Source: Candidatus Thalassarchaeaceae archaeon (GTDB lineage: Archaea > Thermoplasmatota > Poseidoniia > Poseidoniales > Thalassarchaeaceae). From it: a stretch of DNA of 41,909 bases. The notes under the pieces were generated by a model, which was not told the origin of the DNA, made no database searches, and saw only the letters and a list, made by a program, of their open reading frames with translations. Within the stretch, counting starts at the first letter, position 1, and each line of letters starts with the position of its first letter. Of the stretch, positions 28,146-36,066 are shown piece after piece. The DNA is taken from positions 1 to 41,909 of the forward strand of contig JASLKT010000007.1 of NCBI GenBank assembly GCA_030747395.1, read 5' to 3'. Made by a program: the position numbers and the translations under genes.

Positions 28146-31100
28146 GAGCGGGGTCATGGTAGAATGAACCATCTTCTTGCTGCCACCACCAACGGCCTTC
28201 AGGATCAACGTATGCCATATGGCCAGTTGACTGATTGTACTCACCCCCTCCAATAAGATGAGTATGATCGGGAACATGGTAGGTTTCCAGTTGCTCTTGC
28301 GCAGAATCTTTGATTTCCGAACTGGTGGGTTCTCCAGAGTTCTCAATAGATTCATCTTCTTCCTCTTCTTCTTCAATTTCACTAACCGCCCTCAATCTGA
28401 TGGCCAAGATAGCAGCCAAGACGGAAAGGACGATGATGGCTACAACTACGAGGAAAGCAAGTAGCGTGCTAATTCCACCGCCTGAACTCGGTGACGATCC
28501 TCTTTCATTTCCTGATTCATCAGCAGTTTCAATTTCTTCAGCGGGGATGTCAATTTCGAGACTTGAAATTGTGTATAATTCTGCACCATCTGTGATGCGG
28601 ATGTATAGATTGGTATTGTTCCAATCATCCCACAAAATTAATCCCCCATCTGGATAGGAAACCCATGAAAAATTGTCACTGGACCATTCAACGGCAGATG
28701 GCCCACTACCCTCTCCATCATCGATATTCAAATTGACAACCAATTTGGATATAGGGGCGCGCTTGGCTTCGATTTGCTCTATTGAAACCACAGGCGCATG
28801 CCGGTCAACACGGATCCATGTGGCATTGGCGGGTCCAACGTTGCCAGCCTCATCGATGGCGCGGACTTCAAATGAATATCGCCCGTCCACCAACATGGAA
28901 AGGTTGACTGATGCCTGATTATCGAATACAGGAGCCCACAAACCATCAGCCCATCGAACCTCATAGTGTGATGTTCCTGAAAGTTCGTCTTCCACAGAGG
29001 GCCACTGAATGATGATCTCATCCAAATGTGTCCAACCTTCTGCCGGATAAATCTGGGGTGCAGGTGGGGGGGTCAAATCAGTCTCTGCACTGGCATCTGC
29101 TGTTACAAATCTCAATTGATAAGGGCCCCCAGGTACTGCTGGATCCCATGTTACGCGAATATGATACAACAAAGGGATACTCTCTGAATCATCATTAATT
29201 GCAGAAATTGTGACCCAACGAATCTCATCATCTACCGCACCTTGTCCTAGTGAAGTCGTTCCATTTAGAACTGCAACCTCAAGGTGAGCACCTTCGGCGC
29301 TAAGGGCTATCGATGTTTGATTGCCTGCATCAATGATAATCGCATACCAATCTTTCACATCAAGGCCTACAAGACACCCATCCAGTGTGAGATTAGGATT
29401 AGAACCTAAATGATGAGCTGATGAACGAGTAGTTGCAGCATCGGATTCAAATTCACCATCCGTTTGAGGATTATCACAACCAGGTAATGTTTCACCTGCT
29501 GGTGGAGGACTGCTGGAATCAATCGTTAGAGTAGAGTTGGATAGGCGAATATTATTGTTCTCATCATCCTCATAGTGCTCGTCACTTGCATCGATCACGA
29601 GAATTACCCACCACACACCTTCAACATCACCGGCCAGGTTCACAATCTGGGAATCTGCCAAGGTAGAGCCACTCATGAGAGATGGGACTCGAGATTGCGA
29701 AAGTCGAACATCGCCGCTACCAAGTAAACGATCCTCTGAAAGCCAAATTTCAACATCGAAACCTAAGGGCTCCTGCCCGAGATTCTCAGCACCCCATTGA
29801 ATCGTGACGGTCTGCCCGGGTTCAGCAGATAGGGGCGGATTCACCCATGATGCTAGAATATCTCTAGCAGGTGCTGAAATGGAAAATGAAACGCTGGCAG
29901 CAGCATTGTTGGTTTCGTCATCTTCATCGATTTCAGAACCCGTATCTGCAATGACAACCCAATGAAAATGACCTACGTGTTGACCGGGGATGATCACTTC
30001 ACGTGTGACTTGAATTGTAGATGCGCTGCTCAATGGACTAATGCGGAAACTGTCTACTTGTGTGTCATCAGTGCCTGCTTGTGCGTCTAGAGATAGTACC
30101 AAACGTACATCGAAAGATGCGGCATCTGAACCACCTGAATTGCTGATATTGATGTACACAGTTGTCGATTGACCACTTACTGCATTCTCTGAAATGCTGA
30201 TGGAATCAATGACCAAATCGGCCTTCTCAACACAAAATTGACCACTGGAGGGGATGGCATTGTTGTTCTCATCCATTTCGACAATCGAGTCATTCGGGTC
30301 TACAATGAGACCCCAGTACCAACAACCATCACCAAGATTGGATGGAATTCCTAGATTGATATTTCCAGACCAAGAACCACCTTGTGTGATTGAATTTATT
30401 GCATCTGAACCGATGAAGACATCATTGCCCCCTCCAGTGATGGATGAATCGCTGGATAGGTAAATGCTGTAATCAATATTGGTTGCATCGCCCATGCCTA
30501 CATTCGCGATTTGGACTGAGACTTGCGCTGTACCACCCCTAACTCCAGTTGTAGGCCCTGAAACTGATGTCGGTTCAAGATCAGGCCCACAATCTATGAC
30601 GGTTAGTTGAGCACTACTTGATGCGACGATGTTGTTATTCTCATCTGTCTCGGAAATATAGTCTCCATAGTCAACGTATAGGCCTACGTAGTATGTCCCA
30701 GGGGTGATGCTAGCTGGTAGAGTCGCAAGCATACTAGTGTGAGTATACGATGGCACGTTGGCCGTCCCACTAGCGTAACCAAGAGAGGTCCCTGTGTAGA
30801 TTGCTGAAACCGAATTTCCCGTCGAAACAAGGGCCTCGTAATAATGTGCACCAGCATTGTCAGTACCTAAATTGGTAGCACTCAATGTAATGTAAATATC
30901 AGCGCCTTCACAGACTTGCCGATAACCCGAATCCACTGAGATTGATGTTGCTTCCAAATCATAATCTGGAATTGTAATATAGATGGAATTCCCAACTTCT
31001 ACATTGTTGGTTTCATCTCCTTCGGTGACCCGGGCCGTGGTATCTACAATGATGCCGAAGTAGTAGGTTCCCTGTGGGAGGTTACTCGGAAGGGACGGAC

Positions 31101-32592
31101 TGTATGTTCCACTTCGATAAGAACCGCCAGAAATGCTGTTAGCTTGTTGTGTCGAGCCTAGTTGTGTATCACTTGTCGTAATGGTTGAATCTGTTGAGAT
31201 GTACATTTCCCAATAGAACCAACCCGATGCATCATCGCCATCATTATCAATTCTCCAAGAGATGCTAACCTGTTGGCCACCTTGGCCTGAATTGGGCCCA
31301 GATGGCGTGCTTGGAACCAAATCAGCAGGTTCCTCTATATCGATTCTAGAACTAGAGGAAACAATGTTGTTGGTCTCATCTAATTCATTTACTCCATCCC
31401 GATTATCTGCAATCATTCCGAGATAGTGGTACCCCGAACTCATACCCGTTGGGATGGCAACACTGTATTCGTAACCTGAACGATACGAACCTGCGCTGAT
31501 AGAACTTACACTGAACTCATCCACAAATGTATCAGAGGTTGTGATTGTAGAATCCGTGGACAGATATAATTTCCAATAGAATGAACCGGTGTAATCTGTT
31601 CCGAGATTTTCAATCCTGTATTGAACAGTAATGCTCTCCCCCATGACTGCTGAAGAGGAGGAGGTACTGACTGATGTGGCTTCGATATCTGGTAAATCAT
31701 CCTGCAGTGTAATTTGATTACAAGTTCGCGCATTGTTTAATTCACTAGCCTCATCAACATCCGAATCAACATCGAGTACATACCCCCAATAGTAAGTCCC
31801 TGCATTGATGTTGGAAGGGATACGAGTACTACTAGAAAGTGAATCTGTACGATAACTACCTGAAGACAAACTAGACGAGTATTGATCTGTTCCGACCTGT
31901 GTATCACTGGTTGTAATCGTTGAATCGGTGGAAAGATACATCGCCCAATAAAATGTTCCAGATGATTGCCCATGGCTGCTAGAAACGTCGTTCTCATACT
32001 GAATTGAAATGGAAGAATCAAGGTAATCACCAATTGTACCTGTCGCTGGTGTCGAACAAGACGAAGACGTGGTTCGGGGTACGAGATCAGGCAGTTCGTA
32101 GACGTGAATTCTACCTGAATCGTAATCATCATTGTTACTTTCATCAGATTCGCTGACTTGTCCGTTGATATCAACAATCATGCCGACATAGTAGTAACCA
32201 CCCGTGATGCTTGAAGGAATCGAAACCGTCTTTGTTGATGAACGAGTACTGCCAGCTGTAATGCTTGATTGAGTCCAATAATCCAATTGTATATCATTGG
32301 TTGTAATTGTCGTATCGGTTGACAAATACAATCCCCATCTGAAAGAACCTGAAGATGAATCTCCATCGTTCTTAATTCGTGTACTGATGCTCTTGGAATC
32401 ACCAGCATCTGCCGTGCTCCATGATGCTGAGAGATAGTCTACAATTAAGTCCGGCCCACTACGACCACCCGTCTCAATAGGCTTGTTAGATTCAGATAGT
32501 AAAGCCACATCTGTGGCCGGAACCAAAGCCAATAACATTGACACTAACGCCGAAATGACGGCGATTCGAAGAAGGGTTCCACTGGACACCAT
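28108..32592 (-). CDS. Giant membrane-anchored adhesion-like protein: 8 CARDB repeats, PPC-like and Fn3-like domains, TM, Trp-rich cytoplasmic tail
   Basis: 1494 aa; eight units each ending ExDExNN-like (ESDESNND, EASELNNA, ELDETNNI, EGDETNNV, ETDENNNI, EMDENNNA, EDDETNNA, EDDENNNI); YLSTDSTITTSDTQ repeated; TM ISTLLAFLVVVAIIVLSVLAAILAI; tail YVDPEGRWWWQQEDGSFYHDP. Confidence 0.92.
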   Translation of the reverse strand: MVSSGTLLRIAVISALVSMLLALVPATDVALLSESNKPIETGGRSGPDLIVDYLSASWSTADAGDSKSISTRIKNDGDSSSGSFRWGLYLSTDTTITTNDIQLDYWTQSSITAGSTRSSTKTVSIPSSITGGYYYVGMIVDINGQVSESDESNNDDYDSGRIHVYELPDLVPRTTSSSCSTPATGTIGDYLDSSISIQYENDVSSSHGQSSGTFYWAMYLSTDSTITTSDTQVGTDQYSSSLSSGSYRTDSLSSSTRIPSNINAGTYYWGYVLDVDSDVDEASELNNARTCNQITLQDDLPDIEATSVSTSSSSAVMGESITVQYRIENLGTDYTGSFYWKLYLSTDSTITTSDTFVDEFSVSSISAGSYRSGYEYSVAIPTGMSSGYHYLGMIADNRDGVNELDETNNIVSSSSRIDIEEPADLVPSTPSGPNSGQGGQQVSISWRIDNDGDDASGWFYWEMYISTDSTITTSDTQLGSTQQANSISGGSYRSGTYSPSLPSNLPQGTYYFGIIVDTTARVTEGDETNNVEVGNSIYITIPDYDLEATSISVDSGYRQVCEGADIYITLSATNLGTDNAGAHYYEALVSTGNSVSAIYTGTSLGYASGTANVPSYTHTSMLATLPASITPGTYYVGLYVDYGDYISETDENNNIVASSSAQLTVIDCGPDLEPTSVSGPTTGVRGGTAQVSVQIANVGMGDATNIDYSIYLSSDSSITGGGNDVFIGSDAINSITQGGSWSGNINLGIPSNLGDGCWYWGLIVDPNDSIVEMDENNNAIPSSGQFCVEKADLVIDSISISENAVSGQSTTVYINISNSGGSDAASFDVRLVLSLDAQAGTDDTQVDSFRISPLSSASTIQVTREVIIPGQHVGHFHWVVIADTGSEIDEDDETNNAAASVSFSISAPARDILASWVNPPLSAEPGQTVTIQWGAENLGQEPLGFDVEIWLSEDRLLGSGDVRLSQSRVPSLMSGSTLADSQIVNLAGDVEGVWWVILVIDASDEHYEDDENNNIRLSNSTLTIDSSSPPPAGETLPGCDNPQTDGEFESDAATTRSSAHHLGSNPNLTLDGCLVGLDVKDWYAIIIDAGNQTSIALSAEGAHLEVAVLNGTTSLGQGAVDDEIRWVTISAINDDSESIPLLYHIRVTWDPAVPGGPYQLRFVTADASAETDLTPPPAPQIYPAEGWTHLDEIIIQWPSVEDELSGTSHYEVRWADGLWAPVFDNQASVNLSMLVDGRYSFEVRAIDEAGNVGPANATWIRVDRHAPVVSIEQIEAKRAPISKLVVNLNIDDGEGSGPSAVEWSSDNFSWVSYPDGGLILWDDWNNTNLYIRITDGAELYTISSLEIDIPAEEIETADESGNERGSSPSSGGGISTLLAFLVVVAIIVLSVLAAILAIRLRAVSEIEEEEEEDESIENSGEPTSSEIKDSAQEQLETYHVPDHTHLIGGGEYNQSTGHMAYVDPEGRWWWQQEDGSFYHDPALNATDATQDGLL

Positions 32593-32632
32593 GGGTGGTT
32601 GGCGTAACGGGTACTAGTCGAATATGTTGTGG

Positions 32633-32649
32633 TGGGCCTATAAGGCCCA
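32633..32649. repeat. Perfect 7-bp hairpin TGGGCCT-ATA-AGGCCCA in divergent intergenic region
   Basis: Direct reading. Confidence 0.88.
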
Positions 32650-32692
32650 ATTTCTCGGTCATATTGATGAACGGCGGAGAAAAGGATGGAAC

Positions 32693-33232
32693 ATGGACAG
32701 TGAGAAGATGTTGGAAAGGATGGCAGGCTTTGTCGTCCACACGATGCATCAAATTCCTCAACTTGGCTTACTTCCAGTGGATGAATTACAAGGAATTCCC
32801 CTCGGCAGACTTCGTAGAGATGCGACAAGACTTCATGCAGTTTGTAGATACCAAAAAGGGGTGAGGAAATCAGAAATTTCCGGGCCAAGCGATGTCAGAT
32901 GTGTCGATGTTCATCCAGCAGCATTGACTGATGATTGGCAACGTTATGCTACCTTCTTACTCTACCACGAATTTTTGCATGCACTCGGATTCGCTGGCCA
33001 CGACAAAACATTTCGGAATCTTGAGGCTTTATGGCCAGATGAAGAAGCAAGAAACATGGGCAAATCATTTTCAAATTACCTCCGGAAAAGATCTTCGAAA
33101 TGGTTGTGGACTTGCCCGCAGTGCTCCAAGGAACATCCTCGTACCCGTCGAGGAATGGGTAGATTTCGCTGCCGGGAATGTAGAGCGGTTTTGATTGATG
33201 TGAAAGCCGAAGCGAATGGGCCGAAGGGCTAA
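32693..33232 (+). CDS. SprT-like zinc metalloprotease-domain protein with C-terminal zinc ribbon
   Basis: YHEFLHALGFAGHDKTF (HExxH) and CPQCSKEHPRTRRGMGRFRCREC. ATG 32693 preferred over 32624, which would place the hairpin in the CDS. Confidence 0.78.
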   Translation: MDSEKMLERMAGFVVHTMHQIPQLGLLPVDELQGIPLGRLRRDATRLHAVCRYQKGVRKSEISGPSDVRCVDVHPAALTDDWQRYATFLLYHEFLHALGFAGHDKTFRNLEALWPDEEARNMGKSFSNYLRKRSSKWLWTCPQCSKEHPRTRRGMGRFRCRECRAVLIDVKAEANGPKG

Positions 33233-33256
33233 GCAGGTTCCCCTCTGCCTAGAGTC

Positions 33257-35248
33257 ATGAATTGCAGAGTGGCCCTCATCACTCTGACACTTTTCTTCAT
33301 CTCGATGGTTCCGATTGCTAGCGCTGATTTGTCAACAGAAAATCAAACTCTGAATCTCGTTTGTTCAAATGATGATTGTTCATTGTCAACAGATGCCGTT
33401 GGAGATGCAATGTTGAGTGAGGAAGAGAGAGATGCAAATCTAGCCCAACCAGTCACGGTCACTCTTGAATTCCCAATGAGACCAGACCAGACAAGTGTGA
33501 GTCTATTGCCAAGTGTTCTAGAATCCATGATTTTTGATTTTAGAATACAAGAGGATAGTGTCGGCATGGTGCGTCCTGATTTGTACATTGAACTCATATT
33601 GGGTTCTTCGACAAATTCGTGGACAATCCCTGCACCGGGTCCAAGTTCAACACCTGGGAATCAAGATCCATACATGCTGGAAAATGAAGAATTGGATATC
33701 ACAAATGGCCGAATCCTATCTCCTCAGGATCAAGTTCTATTGCGAATTTCATTTGACATCAATCAACCCGTTACATGGGAATTGCATCTGTCAGGAGATT
33801 CCAACATTGTCTTGCCCATCGAATGGAGTATCGATGCAGATGCGGCAAATGTCGATGAACCAACCAGCCTTACTGAACCACGTTCGATTACACTCGTGGG
33901 TTCGACCACATTCGGCGGCTTGATGGGAAGTGATGTCGATTGCTATCACTTTGACGTTGATGAACAATTGAGTACGCTCACAGTAACGGTTTCATGGGAG
34001 GCAACCCCGCTCGAGGTTGAACAAGCACATGTCGTTCCGGAATTTTGGGATGACCAAGGGCATTCAGAGGATGCACCTGAAATTCGTACGCGATATGAAG
34101 GCGATATTGTCGTCAACGAATATCGATGGGGTGAACCCAAGGGTGGCGATCACACGCTTTGTTGGACGGGAACAGAAAATCACTACCAATCCTACAGATT
34201 CATCGGTTCGCAATCGATTTTGGGTGTAGGCAGTACAACACCTGAGGAATTCTCTGGAGAAGCCACTTGGGATTCAGGAACTTCGCAAGTTGGCCAGCTG
34301 GATAAATCGAGTCAAACCTCTGGAGCAGGCATTTTCACAATGGGTGTTGCTGGAATTGGAATCTTTGTTGCAATCATAGGATATCTGATGCCTTTGTCAT
34401 CTCCTTGGTTACCTCGATTCATGCTTCCAATGGCCATCATATTGCTGTTGTTTGGAGGAATCATTTCTCCTGCTGTCTCCATATCAAACGAATCACCCAA
34501 TCCAGGTGAGATGACTTTCGATGAACTTCTTGAACAGCGTTTAGAACGTGTTTATCAGGGTGTAATCAATGACGATGAAGGTGAATTCGGCCCACAGTGG
34601 TATGGTGGATTCCTGGGTGTAGCAGCCGGAGAAAGATTGCAATTAATGTTGACAATAGAATCGACTCACCCGCTCGGTGATGGAAGATGGCAAATTCAAG
34701 CTGCTGAACTTGATGGCATTGATTTGGATCGATGGGTATTTGGAAAATTGAATGACGGTCGGCTTTCAGAAGAAAATGAAGTACGCTTTATTCTCCGTTC
34801 GGGTCGACTTCTCGCCCTAGACTTATTGCTCTTGGAAGCGCTTCTTATCGTCGATGAAGAACCAAGAGGGGATGTGCTGCACATCGACTGGCAAATGGTC
34901 TCTGACCCCGGCATGGGTTCGTTCAGTTCACCGGCATGGGTCAGCCGCCCGGACACGATGACTGCAAAGGAATGGAATGATGTAACTGAAGCAGTCAAAC
35001 CAGAACTGCTGTCCGTCTCATTTTGTGATTGTGGAATTGATGCAATGGAACTTTCAATTCGTTCCAATGAAGTCTATGCAAATGACCTCATTTCCCCCGG
35101 TGGAATCGAATCATCAAACGGACTAATCTCCCATGATTTCTGGGTCACAGTACTCGGCCTAGTGGTATTGGTTTGTGCTGGGTTTGTAGAGAAAGAACGC
35201 CGAGAAAAAGGAATGGCACTCGCAGAAGAAGTGCTGAATCCGTGGTAA
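33257..35248 (+). CDS. Secreted/membrane protein of unknown function
   Basis: 663 aa; signal peptide ALITLTLFFISMVPIASA, central TM pair (IFTMGVAGIGIFVAIIGYLM, FMLPMAIILLLFGGIISPAVS), C-terminal TM (FWVTVLGLVVLVCAGFVEKERREK). Confidence 0.85.
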   Translation: MNCRVALITLTLFFISMVPIASADLSTENQTLNLVCSNDDCSLSTDAVGDAMLSEEERDANLAQPVTVTLEFPMRPDQTSVSLLPSVLESMIFDFRIQEDSVGMVRPDLYIELILGSSTNSWTIPAPGPSSTPGNQDPYMLENEELDITNGRILSPQDQVLLRISFDINQPVTWELHLSGDSNIVLPIEWSIDADAANVDEPTSLTEPRSITLVGSTTFGGLMGSDVDCYHFDVDEQLSTLTVTVSWEATPLEVEQAHVVPEFWDDQGHSEDAPEIRTRYEGDIVVNEYRWGEPKGGDHTLCWTGTENHYQSYRFIGSQSILGVGSTTPEEFSGEATWDSGTSQVGQLDKSSQTSGAGIFTMGVAGIGIFVAIIGYLMPLSSPWLPRFMLPMAIILLLFGGIISPAVSISNESPNPGEMTFDELLEQRLERVYQGVINDDEGEFGPQWYGGFLGVAAGERLQLMLTIESTHPLGDGRWQIQAAELDGIDLDRWVFGKLNDGRLSEENEVRFILRSGRLLALDLLLLEALLIVDEEPRGDVLHIDWQMVSDPGMGSFSSPAWVSRPDTMTAKEWNDVTEAVKPELLSVSFCDCGIDAMELSIRSNEVYANDLISPGGIESSNGLISHDFWVTVLGLVVLVCAGFVEKERREKGMALAEEVLNPW

Positions 35249-35983
35249 TCATTCTTCTTCGATGTGAACTTCAAGATCGTCAGGAATTCCATCACCATCT
35301 GTGTCATCTTCTTCATCAGGAATTGAACCAAGCATATCATCGAGCATGGCGCGTTCTTCGGTGTCGAGGTTATGATCTCGAAGTGCCTCGACGATTCGGG
35401 CCAATTGTTCGTCGCTTAGTCCGAGTGGACGAGCGGCTCCGACGATGAGATCCAGTTCGGCCTCGGAGACATGATCATCCTCCAACGCAGATTCGATTGC
35501 CGCTCGTGTAGCCATTCGAGCCGCGCTTCTCTCAGGAATTTGAAGGACACGCGCAAGGGCACTCAATTCGGCCATTTCATCTTCGGTAAGAATCCCATCT
35601 TCAAACGCCAAATGATAGGCATCATAGAGGAGTTGTTGATACTTGTCAGGATGTAGGAGAACGTCGCGGATTAAGCCGTAATCGATTGTGTCACTATTTT
35701 CATCCATATCTAGACGGACAATCGAAGAACGCACCTCTTTCAGAAGCATGTCTTTGATTCCATGACCTAGAAGAATGAAACCCATTGAGACGACTGCAGC
35801 ACCAAGCCACTGCATCACTCCCGTCTCAAAGAGACCACCTGGATTGAACAATTGGTGTAGGCCCATTGTCACCATTGCAGCACCGAGTGCAACCTCAAAC
35901 CAGTCGTTGATGTCCGGTTCATCATCAAAGAGAGCAAGCCGGGAGATTAACTCATTTTCGACGTCGGCAGCGGTTGCCATCAC
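35249..35983 (-). CDS. Membrane protein with TerB-like helical domain and acidic DxDGDGxPDD C-terminus
   Basis: Two TM segments then AYHLAFEDGILTEDEMAELSALARVLQIPERSA...ALEDDHVSEAELDLIVGAARPLGLSDEQ (TerB-like pattern); ends TDGDGIPDDLEVHIEEE. Confidence 0.72.
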   Translation of the reverse strand: MMATAADVENELISRLALFDDEPDINDWFEVALGAAMVTMGLHQLFNPGGLFETGVMQWLGAAVVSMGFILLGHGIKDMLLKEVRSSIVRLDMDENSDTIDYGLIRDVLLHPDKYQQLLYDAYHLAFEDGILTEDEMAELSALARVLQIPERSAARMATRAAIESALEDDHVSEAELDLIVGAARPLGLSDEQLARIVEALRDHNLDTEERAMLDDMLGSIPDEEDDTDGDGIPDDLEVHIEEE

Positions 35984-36066
35984 ACCCTCTTGATGTGCGA
36001 GAGCACTTCACACTTCCGCGACGTGACACCCGTATCCTTTTGGGCGGTGAACGATGGTCATCTGTC

